Part shown: one piece after another, positions 13,639-27,000 of the stretch
How positions within the stretch are numbered: the first letter of the stretch is position 1
Layout: the number at the start of each line of letters is the position of its first letter
Notes under the pieces: generated by a model
Databases searched by the model: none
What the model was told of the DNA's origin: nothing
The model's input: the letters and a program-made list of their open reading frames with translations, nothing else
NCBI GenBank assembly: GCA_037074765.1
Contig: JBAMDO010000057.1
Span: 1 to 64,000, forward strand
Direction: 5' to 3'
Source: Mansonella perstans
Lineage: Eukaryota > Nematoda > Chromadorea > Rhabditida > Onchocercidae
DNA length: 64,000 bases
Program-made: the position numbers and the translations under genes

Positions 13639-14779
13639 ATGGCAACAAAAATCCCTGTAACGAAATATTTTCGACCATTTATACCACCATTACCGCCTGG
13701 AACGAAAATTAGCAATGATTTATATTGGGATGTATATATTTACCGGCCTCTCTGCCGTCTCTGGGAACGTGTGGGGGTATATTTGTACAATCGAGTGATC
13801 AATCGCTTTGAGATTGGCGTGCGAGATAAGTCATATGATGCTCGTATTCATGGTCCGTATTGCCCGTGGAGATATTATGGAACTAAAAGTATGGTTACTT
13901 TTTTTAAACTTAACTTTGTAATGAATTTTAGTGGGTAATTTGTGATAAAAATTTTTTAAATTGTCGCAAGCATTGTCAGCTTTTGTTTGAAATAGGTCTA
14001 TAAGGCTACAGTCTTCTAAGGATTTTTTTATTGATATGAATTGCTTTTAGAAGATACAAAATTGATGGACGTTAAATTATGCGATTTACCGTCATGGTTT
14101 TCACGTCGTGACAAATCTATTGGAGGCATTGCAAACGCTGCTGTGAAAAGTTTTTACAGATTTGAGCACTACTATTTTGATCACTATCTAATTAATCTGG
14201 TTAGATTTTTGCTTTTCCAATCATTTTGGAGTGCAAGTCATATATATATATATATAAATAATTTAGAGTGCGTTCCTGTAAACTGCACTGCAGCTTGTAC
14301 TGAAAATGATCTAAAGTCAAACATCGGGAGATTTTCGTTTGATTCTTTCCAAAAAGTGGTGGAGTTGCAGAAATGTCGAGAATTTGATTAAAACACATTG
14401 TTAAAAACATAATTAGCTGATGCTGAGGGATCTGCTAAAAATCTGCAAAGACAACTAATAAACAGAATCACATGTTTGGTTTGGAACAAATTAGCTGGTG
14501 GTGAAGGGCTAAAAATCTACAAAGGCAACTAATAAATAGAATCACTTATTTGGTTTGGGACAATAGGTACCAATCACTCTTTTCATGTATAGGTTTATAA
14601 AATCTTATTCATTTTATCAAATGATTGGTCAAATTATTTTTTTAATATAAAGGTGGTCTTTATATTTGTTTTGTTTTCAGCCACGATTCGTCCTGCGTTT
14701 TGTCCTTCTCGCTTATCTTCTGGGAATAATACTTTTCTATGAAGAGATTCCAGTTTCTGTTGCGAGATATCACTGGTGA
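13639..14779 (+). CDS. ATP5MF: Mitochondrial F1Fo ATP synthase subunit f
   Basis: Three exons (13639-13888, 14051-14199, 14681-14779) join in frame to 165 residues. The middle exon has the subunit-f signature KLMDVKLCDLPSWFSRRDKS followed by a Tyr-rich stretch, matching the family's conserved K-L-x-V-K-L-x-L-P-S-W-x-x-R-D. The last exon gives the single membrane span (FVLRFVLLAYLLGIILFY). Subunit f is a small inner-membrane Fo protein that contacts the membrane sector and takes part in dimer organisation. The N-terminal exon (MATKIPVTKYFRPFIPPLPP...) is an extension of about 80 residues that vertebrate subunit f (under 100 residues) lacks. Nematode homologues such as C. elegans R53.4 are also longer. 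The start lies five bases after a splice-like acceptor. dTMP kinase follows on the same strand 750 bp downstream. Confidence 0.9.
14411..14564. repeat. Two-copy tandem repeat (about 78 bp) in intron 2 of the ATP synthase f gene
   Basis: AATTAGCTGATGCTGAGGG... starting at 14411 is repeated, diverged, from 14489 (AATTAGCTGGTGGTGAAGGG...). Both copies share CAACTAATAAA and AGAATCAC and end in TTTGGTTTGG. Confidence 0.8.
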
Positions 14780-15526
14780 TGTGATAGATAGACGTTTGAT
14801 CGTTTTTTGAACTGTTTATATTATTAAGATCTTATTTTATAGTTCTAGTTATATTATTCATTGTGCTTAATATTTCGTGAATATATCTGATACAGTTTGG
14901 AATTTGCTGCTGTCACAATAAACTTAGATTTCGCTGATACAAATTCGTTTACAGAGTTCAAGGTTTCCTTAACTTTTATTTTTACAGCCATTGTCCGCTG
15001 CAGCCACTATTGTTTGGAAGGAAATATATATATTTTTTTTACAGTATCTAATAGTTATGAGTAAATTTCGTTGTTCAAATTGATGATATTCATTTCAAGT
15101 AAAGAAGAGCATTAATTTAATGGTTATTAGAAGAAATCTTTTAGATATTATTCACTTTTACATTTTCAAAGAAACAAAGAATGAACTGTTTATGCTGATC
15201 CTACGTCATAATTGATCGTACATTACCGTTCAAATTCTGATTTTATTGGTTGCTTTGCAGGAATCTATAAAACTGACTGCGTAAAAAAGACAAAAACACA
15301 TGTTACATCGGATATTTTCTGAACTGTAAAATGGGCTTTGTATTTCCAATTAGCTTGTTTTCTACGAACACTAATAGACATTGCTGAGTTTGTTTGTAGG
15401 AAGTTTGATTAGGTAGCTTAAATAATTTTCACTAAGAATAATAATTTTGCTTGTCAATGAATGTCTATCCTTTCTACAGTAAGTAATTGTAATGGTGAGT
15501 TGCAGAAGTGATTAATGTTGTAGGAA
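14780..15526. other. Spacer between the ATP synthase f and dTMP kinase genes
   Basis: Holds the 3' UTR and poly(A) signal of the upstream gene. The rest is AT-rich with no exon. TTGTAG three bases before the next ATG is a possible trans-splice acceptor, so processing from a shared precursor cannot be excluded, although 750 bp is long for an operon spacer. Confidence 0.45.
14917..14922 (+). terminator. AATAAA polyadenylation signal for the ATP synthase f gene
   Basis: Canonical AATAAA 138 nt after the stop codon. It is the first in the 3' flank. Confidence 0.55.
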
Positions 15527-16527
15527 ATGGGGTCACGTGGTGCGTTTATTGTATTCGAAGGATGCGACAGAGCTGGCAAAAGTCTACAAAGCAGAAAATT
15601 GGTGGAACGTATCAAAGCAGCAGGCGGCGATGTAGATCTGATTTCATTTCCTGGTTATTTTTTTTTTTTTCTGGACACACTGTAGTAATGAGATAAATGA
15701 ATTCATTTTAGATCGCTCAAGTGACTTAGGCAAATTTATTGATCGTTATTTGAAAAAGGAAGTTGAAATGGAGCCGCGAGAAGCACATTTAGTGTTCGCA
15801 GCAAATCGGCAGGCACTTATGCCCTTAATGGTGAAAAAACTGCTGAAAGGAACACATTTGGTCGTTGACCGATACGCCTATTCAGGCATTGCTTATACTC
15901 TTGCAAAAGGTATTCTTACTACTTTAGTTTTTGCTTTGGCTTCTCAAAATTTTTGTACCATTTAGGATATATAGCCTAATTAAAAGTATAAGTTTTATAA
16001 AAAAGTTTTATTCCTCTTTCATGGTCCTGTTGTTTATTGTGGTTAAGGAGCTGACAATATAACAGTGGAGTGGGCAAAACTTGCTGATATGGGTGAATTA
16101 AAACCTGATTGTGTTATATACTTCAAACTTTCATTCGAGGAAGCAAAGAAAAGGAGCGAATTTGGTAATGAACGCTTCGATTTTGGTAGTTTCCAGGGAA
16201 AGGTCAATAACGTCATGGAAAAGTTAGCCGCTGAGGATACAGATCTGTGGAAAGTAAGTTCGAAGAATTAGTCTTTTATTGTATTTTGAATAAAGTAGGT
16301 TGCTGCGGAATATTTATGCTAAGCAATAGATCTGGAAATTTTCTTTTTTTTTTCTGGGGAATTTTATAACAAATTTTCCTGAATCATGATAAATTGTGTC
16401 AACTGTTCAGTTTAAGGTGGTGGATGCTTCCTCGTCTATTGAAGAAATTTCCAAAAATGTCTGGAATTTGGTGGTACCAGTTTTGGATAATGTGAACAGG
16501 AAAAGTCTTGCATTTCTCTGGGAGTAA
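15527..16527 (+). CDS. dtmk-1: Thymidylate (dTMP) kinase
   Basis: Four exons (15527-15653, 15712-15909, 16048-16253, 16411-16527) join in phase to 215 residues, the normal length (human 212). The enzyme phosphorylates dTMP to dTDP with ATP, the committed step that funnels both salvage and de novo thymidylate into dTTP. Visible motifs: P-loop FEGCDRAGKS near residue 10; SSDLGKFIDRYL in the nucleotide-binding helix; REAHLVFAANR; the DR(Y) motif VVDRYAYSGIAYTLAKG; KPDCVIYFKL; and a lid segment rich in Arg/Lys/Glu (AKKRSEFGNERFDF). The C-terminal VVDASSSIEEI also aligns with the eukaryotic family. The start is chosen because MGSRGAFIVFEG is the usual short N-terminus and lies three bases after an acceptor-like TAG. 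The symbol follows the C. elegans orthologue R53.2, recalled from memory. Confidence 0.95.
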
Positions 16528-18084
16528 CAACTATCGTAACTTTTTAAATCGCTTTTTCCTGCAACTTACATTAATGGACTTTTGTTGTTTACTGCTGTTT
16601 CACTGAACTAAATCCAAATTGTTCTTACCATTCCATATTGCTAATGTGATCAATCTTTTCTACATGTAATAGATAAACGGTGAAAAATGTTTTCTTTCAT
16701 TTTAAAATAAGAAATCCGAAGGTTTCCTTGATTCTTTATTCTTCGGCTTTGTCCTTTTTTCTTTATAGCTTGTTCTCTGTTTTGCAGCATTTAGGATCCA
16801 TCTAATGTAGCATACAGAAAATCCCAACACTATTCTCTTCAACTAGTGGATTGTAGAATGAAGAAATAATGTTAGAATTAAATGAATTTTACAATTATGT
16901 AATGATGAAAAGAAGCATTATCATTCTGTTAAAATTTTAAAAAAAGAAAAAAAAAACGAATAACCGTATTTTATAAGATAGGATAAGTGATTCCAATGAG
17001 ATTCGACTTAATACAATAATGAAAAATAAGCGGTATTTCTGGGATTTCTGTTTCAAATGATTAAGACACTTTTATGGTCTTAGAAATTGAACAGCATGTC
17101 TTTTGTAGAAGATATTACTTTTACGACTTCTAGTTGAACTGAAATTATTTGATTTGCGCATTCCGTGATTCTTTAGAAAGCTTTTTTGTCCGAAATATGA
17201 TAGAAATATGAACGAAAAATTGAAATCGGTTTCATGTGTCCTTGTGATATACCATAATCATCACAAGTGCATTAAATATCTATCATTTGTTGGTTATATT
17301 GATATAATTGATGACTTTATATCATAGACTATAGTGCCATGGGATAATGGTATAATGGGAAATAATCTCGCAAAAGTCAATTTTTTTATCACCTTTAGTG
17401 TTTGTTAATGAAATTGATAATGTTAATTTGTCGAAATTTTCAGAGATTTTACTCATTGTACATATATGCAAAGTTCGTTGTTCACTTATATTGCTTGCTG
17501 CAGTAAATTTCTACAAATTTAACATGAAAACTTCATTGAAGGCTGATGGCTTATTAATTATTATTTGCATTCAGTGGCAAAAAATGTATTTTCTTTATTT
17601 TAAAATTTATGACAAATACCGTGCTGTTTATTATCAACATGAAATGAACACAGCACATGTAATCCGGTTTCGTTTTTTTAATCACTGGGAAGACTGAATG
17701 TGTATATAATATAAATATATATATATATATATATAAATAGAATACAAAAAAAATCTGTTAAATTAATGTTTTGAAAAAAAAAAAAAAAAAGAAATCTATA
17801 CAGGGAAGTATCATTCTTTGATTATATTGTTTTAAGTCAGTATTCGTAATATGTAATAAAAAAGAGCAATGTATAAATATGGAATTTTTTTGATCACATA
17901 AATGAGGTCAGATTTAACCAAAATAGTTCTTCGTTTTGAGTTAAATGGAGAAAGTGGGTATTCTATAATAACCCTAACAATATTAACTAACAATTGTGGA
18001 GAAGAAATATAAAAAATTTGATGCATAAATAGGAGAATTATTATCTCAGATTTCGAGTAAAAAAAATTTCAAGGAAATAATTTT
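16528..18084. other. Convergent intergenic region between dTMP kinase (+) and the egl-43-like gene (-)
   Basis: Both genes end here. AT-rich with a (TA)n tract near 17708-17735 and an A18 run near 17775. A 99-codon plus-strand frame at 17398-17697 has no splice sites, homology or codon character and is not called. Confidence 0.5.
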
Positions 18085-21000
18085 TTAAAAAATAGGCTGA
18101 GCGGATGGTGTTAGCTGTGAAAAAAGGCTTTGGGCGGAAAATGGCAATGCAACAACAGCTGTTCGTGTGGTCAGTGGTTCTCGGCGAACAGTCAGGGCTC
18201 CAGTTGTAGCAGCAATCGTTAGGGCACTACTGTTTGATTCGTGCTTTTTAGTATGCCGATCTAGATTGGTTTGTTGCCCAAAACAGCGGTCACAACGGTC
18301 ACATCTGCAATAAATTCTTATGTCCACCAGTAAACATGAAATGTTTGACCATAAGCATGATGCTTGCTTGTAAATAGTGATAACGATGATGCTGCTAATC
18401 ATGATTAAAAACTTCTCTATTTTTTCTCTGTGGAAATAACTAAGGACGAAAATGTTTTGAATAATAATACTCAAATGAAAGAAAAACCGAGAAATTCTGT
18501 ACAGTTCTCGTTCATCATGAATGTGTAATTAGCTATTAGCGAAATAAATCTTGAAATGGCAGATGATGGATGACGAATAATAACAATTTAGTTCAATTTT
18601 ATGCAGCAATGTAATGATAAAAAAGTAATTGTAATCGAGAATATTATCAGCATAAGTGATAAATGAGGAATAGGAAATGTCTTTTAAGGTTCGTAATGAT
18701 GACAAATTTATTAATTATCATTACCTGAATGGTTTCTCCTTGTTATGTATGTTTCGAACATGTCGTTGAAGATTTGAGCTGATTGAAAATGACCGATCGC
18801 AGTACTGACACTAAAAAAGGATGATAATGTTCCGTACTATTAAAATTTTTTAATTAGCTTCTGGAAAAAGGCATATATTGCTTGGTAACGGCATTACAAA
18901 TGAAATTAATGATTGGTAATTTGGCTTGTTGGCTTAACAAGTTGGGAGGTTTGCTTTGTTTTCAGTTTTTTAGTGATGCCTTTTCTATTCAGTGTTTTCG
19001 TATATTATCGAAAAGTTTTAATATTTTGTTTAAATTCCAGATGACTTGTTTAGAAAATCATGCGGAAAAGTAGTGGCCGCAATAATGTTTAATTATTTTT
19101 ATGATAAATTACACACATGCATTTCTATCAATGAAGCTTTGGAAAATATTACCATCGTGGGAGATTGAACGAGCTATGGGTTCTTAAGTATAATTTGATA
19201 AGGACAGTCAAATGCAAGAGGCTGGAATTGATAAAAATAAGTCTTGAATAAGATCACAGATCATTCAAAACAAATCATGATTTGAATTTTACATATTCAT
19301 TTTATGGATTTCAGGAGAAGTTTTAATGATAAAATGAATTGATAGTGATGTTGGCAACTTTGAACTAGATCAGTCTCGATCTAATTTCATTTATCTTTTC
19401 GTGGGAAAACGAAAAACGATGATTACGCCAGCGGACATTGCCACAAAACCGGTTTTTCGGTGTAGCAAGAGAAAGAATAGAGCATGGATCTAGTTGACCC
19501 CGGTTCTGCTAAAGTTCCCAGTGCGACACTTTCATTTTTACACCACACTGATAAGAATATATGACCCTCGAAATTGAATGAGTGGAAAAACTGAAGGTTT
19601 CCCGATGCCCGCAGGAAGGCCGTGTTTGGATGTCATTGAAAACATGTTCGAATTATTACTCCCGCTACTGCTGACCCTTTGATGGAATAGTGTAACCACC
19701 ACAAAATCCCTGATGAATGTCATCCTCAGATCTACTCATTGTCATTTCAATCATTTGAACAAATAAATAGTCACTCATTACTTTAGTCCTGATTAAACAT
19801 TAAACACTCTTATAACTGTGAAATTACTTTTGCAGACCATTGCCAACTATTCGAAATACTTATCAGCTGAAAAGCTGTTGTGAAGTAAATGGCCATATCT
19901 CGACGATTTATTATATCGAATTGGTCTTTAAGCAAATAAATAAGAAAATTTTATAAGTTTCTGACAGTAAATTTATGAATCGATTATTAAAGTTAAAAGT
20001 AATTTCATGATTATTGGAAAAATTTTGCAAGCTTCGTTTTTGCAAGTTCTGTGGAGAAATCAAAGCCTTTCGAATTTAAGAGTTATTATTTTAAAAATGA
20101 TTTGTTGTGATAACAAGTGTTGCAATTCAGCTTAGCATTTCATGATCCGATAATCCAAAACATTTGTCTTGCCCATTATCCATTAACAATTGTAATGTTT
20201 TTAGTGAAGTAATAGTATTAATTCAAACGAATTAATCCATAAAATATTTCAATAAAAAAGATATTTGCAGAGAACTTTAAAGCACTAACTATAATCAGTA
20301 AGTTTTACCTTGTAGGGCTGCTCACCGGTATGTGTTCGAAGATGTCGCGTCAAATTGGCGCTACGCGGGAAAACTTTGGAGCAAAATTTGCATGTATATC
20401 GATCACGTGCAGTTTTTGATAAAGAAGCTGATGGTGCTGAATGTTGTGAAGGATGGCTGTAGGGATTCAGGCGGTTAGCAGCTGAAGCCATTGTGGGTGC
20501 AGGAACAAGCGGATAAGTGAAAGGACGACGAAGCATCTGCATGAAAGCAGTAGAGGAAAATGGATTTACTACTGGAATTAGGTCTAATTTGCCATGACTT
20601 TTAGGTAGTACTGATGATTCCGTGGATGCGTTCAAATTTCTATGCTCCATTCCACTCCTGTCTTTTTGATTTTCTGATCCTGGAAACATCTTAGCACTTT
20701 TATTTTCTATATTTTCCTCGTCTTTTTCACCGTTCGATCGTTCTGTTGCCACAACCTTGTCTTCAATTTGCTCTGCTGTCGTTACTACTGTCACCGTTGT
20801 CTCAGCTCCAGATGCTTTCATAGATAGATCCAAGGGAGTTAACTCAAAATTGCCTGGTAGACCATCATCACTTGAATGTGGACTGTATTTTTGTTCAGTC
20901 GGCGATAGATCCGATGGTTGTTCACTAAAATGTATATGGAATTTGATTGTCTAAAAGCTGATGTCAAAGTCAGCTAAAATTGAATTATCATAGCTTTATT

Positions 21001-24000
21001 GACTCTTTCTCTCAGATTAAGCTAAAAAACAAATTGCTTCAAGTCAACTGACAATTTTCCGTTGCTTTGATTGTCAGTATAGCTTCAAGTAATAGGATTC
21101 GCATTAAGTTGATTCAAAAAAAAAATCAGTCAGTCAGAATTGAATAAAACAACTCGACCTGCTTCCAGGTGAACTTTCACCATCAGAGCCGTTGGTAGTA
21201 TGATAATCATCCTGCCATGGATGTAGACCATTGGCAATAGTGGGAACTGAATTTGGTACTGCTTGAGGATGTTGTTGTTGTTGCTGTTGCTGAACGGATG
21301 CGATTTGTAACAATCGAGACCAATAATGCGATGGTACTGTGAGCAATGGAGGCTGCGTCGCTGTTAAAATAATTCAAATATTTACGATTGGTAAAATGAG
21401 TATGATAGGATTCCTAAATCACGCTTTCGTTTAGTATGATTCTCAGCAGATGATATTTGTCCTTCTCTCTTTTATTTCTATCATCGTTAGATTTTACTTT
21501 GATAGCGATTAGTAATGAGTGACTGTCATTTATTGATGAATTAGGATGACAAGCTGAGAAAGTTTGTAGTGTTTTTTGATTTTTTTGTCATCTTTCTTGT
21601 TCAGATTGCTAAATACTTTTTCTTCAAAAGCGCTATTTTTATTGAGAAAAGTTTACGAATGTTTTAATTACGTCAGTAAAACGAAATCAAGATTAAATAC
21701 TTGGAAAATGACGGGGTGAATTAATCTTGAAATTTGGAAAATGGGAGGGAAACAAAGAGAAATGATGGGAACGGAGGACAAGAAGAGCTGAGAAGAATAT
21801 AAGAAGATAAGAAAAGAAGTTGATGAAAACGATGAAAATAATGAAAAGATTACATTATAGTTGCCAGATATCACCAATGAAATGAAAAGGAAAGAGATCT
21901 TTCATACTTTGGTGAACTCTTTCCCCAATTATCCATTAATTATCTATACCTATTATGTCCGGAAAACCTGTTTTCGCTACCTATTTTAACAGCTTTCTAT
22001 TGCAAATCACGTTAACTACCACAAATGAAAAGAAGGACAGAAATAGCCAGAAATTTTCTGGAATTTACAATTCTAAGGAAGACATGAAATAAGAGGCATG
22101 AGTACTACGAAGAAACGAAAAAGTATTTATGATATAATTTTAGATTTCACAGAATTCAAATAATTTATCAAATGCATTGATGCTTGGCTGAAGGACACTT
22201 ACCAATAGGCTTATAAAAGGCGCTAAATGCTGTCATCTGCGACTCGCATATGGATCTGTGCCTGATAAGCGCTGATTGACTGGCTAATGATGCACTACAA
22301 TGCTGGCATTGCCATCCTTCCTGAAAGCGCATGTCGCTTTGATCTAATTTCTTCTCAAATATGAATATCTCAATTGCAAATTTTAACTATTTTGAAAAAG
22401 AACCTTCTCTGACATAACGACAATTGTTCAGAAGTGTCGTTAAAGGAAGGAAAACAGGAAGTCATTGTGTTAAGATTGATGAAAAAAAGTAAAAGTTATA
22501 ATAGTATGGAATTTGGAATCTATAATGTATCCATAAAATTTTTCATAGTTTCGCTGAAAATTTTTTTTACTTTTTTTTTACTTCTTTGAAATGGAATCTT
22601 TTTTTTTGAATAGAATTTTTTGTTTTTCTCCAAAATTTACTGGACAAGCAGTTCTATCACTCTGTCTTATAGTTTGCGTTAAATTCTACTCAAACATAAT
22701 TTCCATTCAAATGTTTGCACATTTACCGTATTATATTTTTGCAATTAGTATGTTTCTAATTTTGGTAATTTGAAATCAGTTTCTCTTTCAATACCCAATG
22801 TTCAATGATTAGCAAATAAAATAGCTGAAATACAGTAGTTGTAATTTTTCAAAAAAAAATTTGAGTTCTAAACAACTGGAATCAAAAGCATATGTTTTAA
22901 CCATACTTCTACATAAATTCCACTTCACGTTTGTGGAAGACACTTTTTTAAGAAAGTAAAAAATGTTTTTTTTTTAAACAACTCTGAGCTTAGTGTTTAT
23001 GAATATAAGAAAGGCTGACCAGATGTATTCTTTTGTGACGACAAAGATTAGAAAATTGCGTGTAAGCTTTGTCGCAAACGTGACACCGGAATGGCTTTGA
23101 ACTGCAGTGAATATGACTGTGTTGCTTGAGGCTGCTAAATGAAATAATTAGCTATTATTAAATTAAATTTAGAAATTGATAAATAAAATTATCCATAAAG
23201 CTTTGGGTTAATTTAAAATCAAGAAATCAGTTAAATTTGGTGTTATTATTTCAAGTCAAAATTTTTCAAATTAATTAAATCATTGATTGATTGTTCATGA
23301 TATTCAGTACCAATAAATATAAAATATTAACTGATATACACATGTAACGCTGATCGCTGATCGATTTTTTTAAACAGTTGTGATCAGTAAAGTAAGCCGT
23401 AGTCAAGTGCTACAGTAATCATTATATAACAATAATGAAAGATGACCGCATTGCGCAAACTACGTAAAAGTAGTCCATCATCAAATGAAAACTGTTTCAT
23501 AACTAATCCAAGATATAATTTTATCATTCACGCAATACAGTGGTCATTTAAAACTTCTGGAAGTGTTGTTAATTGATGCATTTGTTGAATTGGGCATAAA
23601 AATTACGGAATGTCTCTACATAAAGAGATATTTGGAATTGACACACTGATATCCTACTGCAGTAGTCGTAAGCTTAAGATAAGTTATTGAACTCATTTCA
23701 AATTCTTTTTGGTTCACTTCGAAATTCGGTAAGCTTTCCAAAAACTTCTGAGCTAAATACAGACTTTTTCCTTCGCTACTGCCCGACAATTCAAACGCTA
23801 AACAGATCTAGACTTAATATCTTTCTTGCAAAAGATTGGGCTTGCTGATATTGAGTATGCAACAGTGTAATCAGCAAAGGATGCAGCTTAATTAATGATA
23901 GTGCGAAAAGTAATCAGGAAACGAACATTTCAAATCCACCAAAAAAAAATAGTATTGAAAGAAATTAGTAAGTTGGATAATTAAATGTACTTGTAAATGT

Positions 24001-27000
24001 ATAAAGGTATGCAGAATTATTTCTAAAGTCTGTTCAGATCAGAAATGTTTATTAGATAAATAGCGGGAAAGTATATAAACATCGAATAGCTTATCTGAAG
24101 CCAAACTAAAGTTTAATAGATATTTTTTGTGTTGAATCTAGCAAAGAGATTCTGAATAATAAATAAATAATTGAATGGCTCTTATTTGATCACCTTGCGG
24201 ACGAAAAGCTTTTTGGACAAAGTTGACACTGATAGGTTGCCGCTGCTTGATGATGTTGTTGTGCTGATGACGACTGCTGTTGTTGAGCACTGCAAAAATG
24301 ACAATTTTACTTTCGTCCTCTTTAATTTCTTCATCACCTTTTTCATCTTTCTCAGATGTACTCTCTCACTCTCACTCACTCAAATACTTCTACATCTCGA
24401 GATTTGAACATTGCCGCTGGCGGATCGTATCACATTCAGATGGATAAGAGGCTAGAGGGTAAAATTCGAGTTCAATCCCAAACAGGGGCAGTTCTTCGTT
24501 CATCCTTCGAGAAAAAGGTGAAAGAGGAAGGGTCGAGTGATAGGGCAGGGTGCGTGGCGCAATATGGGTCACTAGGACAATCAGTGAAAGTGAAAATCAC
24601 TGCCCTTGCTGTGTTATTCCTACCACTTTTTCCACGATTGCTACTAAAACTTCGACGACTTTTGCTACATTGTGCATTTTCCATATCGCTGTTCTGGAAA
24701 TCCACAAATTTCTTTTAACAGTGCTGTGCGCTATCACTCTGCAGGAATAGAAAGAGTGGATATTGACAAAACACTTGATAATTTAAACAGTTATTCAATG
24801 CAAGGTATCAATGAGTTCCTTCATTACTTTCCGACCAGGCAAATATAATTGTTCAGTAAAAGGCATCCAAAAAGGAATTACGGTATCAATTTGAAGGGAA
24901 AATGTTTCAGTTCCTAATAAAAGTTCTATGAGTCAATAATTCACTACTCAATTTAAAACGTTTGACATTTTCATTCTTTAAGGATTTAAGGATCAGTTTT
25001 ACCAAAACTGGAATCTGTGACAGAGCAAATTGCAAATCCTACTTTGTATTTATCAAAAAAATCATTGAAAGTCTGTCAGCAGAAATTTCTTGGGATAACA
25101 CTTTTCAGTCTGAATGCACGCCTGAAAGAAAAAAGAACTTTTCCGGCTTTTATCAATAGCCGGAATCTTTCCACATTTGAAGTGAGACTCTAATAACGAA
25201 TAAATTATTGAAATTGCACGAACTTCATCAAAATAATGCAGGAACGAAAATTTTGAAACTGAAAATCCAAAAAAGTCAAAAATTTCGAAGCCGTCAGTTT
25301 TCCTTTAAAAAACAAGAAGCAAAAACAATACTTTGCTCCCGCAGCTCCTCAGATCCTCATCTTTTACGATATTTCTTGTTAATTATAGTTCCCCATTACT
25401 TAACTTTCTTATCAATTTGGAGAATTTTTTCCAATTTGCCTGGACTTCATTCTCTTAGAATTGATACCACAGATCATAAGAAATTGATTTTTTTGACGAA
25501 CAAGATGAGTTTCTTTTGTTCTGATAAACAGAATTTTGGAATTGTAGGATCTACATGGTAACACTATTATAACTCAAGTCGTTCTTTCCAACAAAAAATT
25601 TTAAAAGATTTAACAAAAAGAAATTTTAAAAAAAATAGAAATAATAAGACATAATTCCTCTCTTTGAGTTTTTTAAATGATGGTTGAGAACTTATGTTTA
25701 AAACGCTTGTAGGCTAACTAAATCATTGAATTGCTTTTCTACTTTTGATTAATATTAAATATTCTCATTTATCAGAATGGGATTATTTTGCACCTGTACA
25801 ACAAATACACGATATTGAGAATAAGACTTTATTTTCGACTCATCCACAGTTGTCCCAGTGACTAGATTAGAATTCGAAGATTTTACTAATTACTTTAAAA
25901 AGTTCATGCTGTTTCACTAAATCGTAAAATTTCCAGACTTTGTAAGCTTCTGATTATGCGCTGTCTCTTTCTTCAAATATTGAAGAATCTCTTAAAGCAG
26001 AAAATGAGAGAAATGAAGAATTGATGATCAGTAGAAATGAAACAAGTTTACCTTTCTGGATAATGCTGCTGCTGTTGTAGTTGTCGTTTAGCAGTGCTGT
26101 TGCTTACAATATTAGCAGTACTACTAGTAGTAGTTGTAGTATGATGCGCGATAGCTGTTTCTATTGCTCTAGACATACTGGATGACGGTGATACTGACGT
26201 GGATAGTGATGATGCTGGTGATAATGGTGATGGTGGTGACGAGATGGACGAGGAGGTAGGCTTCCATGAGCTACGTTTTTGCAAATGTGAATAACTCTGA
26301 GCCACCGTATCGCCGTCACTGCCACCATCATTATCATTACCACTATTAAGCAAATGTTGCTCAATCTCGATCCTTCGATCTGCTACCAAACACTCGTTTA
26401 CTTCAATTTCACGAGATGTTTGTAAACATATCTGCAAATAATTCTCAAATTTCCATAGGCCTAAAAAGTGGTTAAAATGGCAAGCAAAAAAGCAAATTGT
26501 AATAAAGCTATACATTGTAATGAGTTTTTTAGATCGATTAAGTAATAGAGCAAAAGTTGTTGGAGAAAATAAACGGAAGAATCAAAGGAACTAATGTGGG
26601 CAAGTAAGTAACCAAGCAGCATGAGTAAGGTAATCTTATTAATGACAACACAGCCATTATTATATTAATTGTGCTCGAGTAAATTATCTTAAAGGGTTTT
26701 GTACCAATATCAGAGAAGTTAATTTTCAGTCTTTTGACGATCGTAGTATTTTTTCAATTTTTGGGCTCATTTGAGTGATTGATGAATTAGGCCAATAGTT
26801 TTGAGAGAGAAAGAAGAGTGAAAGACTTAAAATGGATGGCCGAGCTCCTTTGGAGAATTCCGGATGCCATACACTGAGAGAAAAATAGAAGATCCATCAA
26901 CAGAATGCTATTACGGTGTGTGTCAGTGAGGAAAGAGAAAGCTAATGATGATGATTGGTGCTTCTTTTCGGTAACCTTACTTTACCTGATGGAACAATTA

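Noticed and set aside
17398..17697. 99-codon plus-strand open frame
   Set aside because: Between two convergent genes, no splice or start context, hydrophobic random composition in AT-rich DNA.
24356..24718. 120-codon plus-strand frame and overlapping minus-strand frames
   Set aside because: Intronic in egl-43, mutually overlapping on both strands, no splice support.
26161..26364. His-rich minus-strand frame ([12 protein letters not shown])
   Set aside because: Out-of-frame shadow of the egl-43 exon 26431-26052, whose Ser/Pro/Thr frame fits both splice phases.
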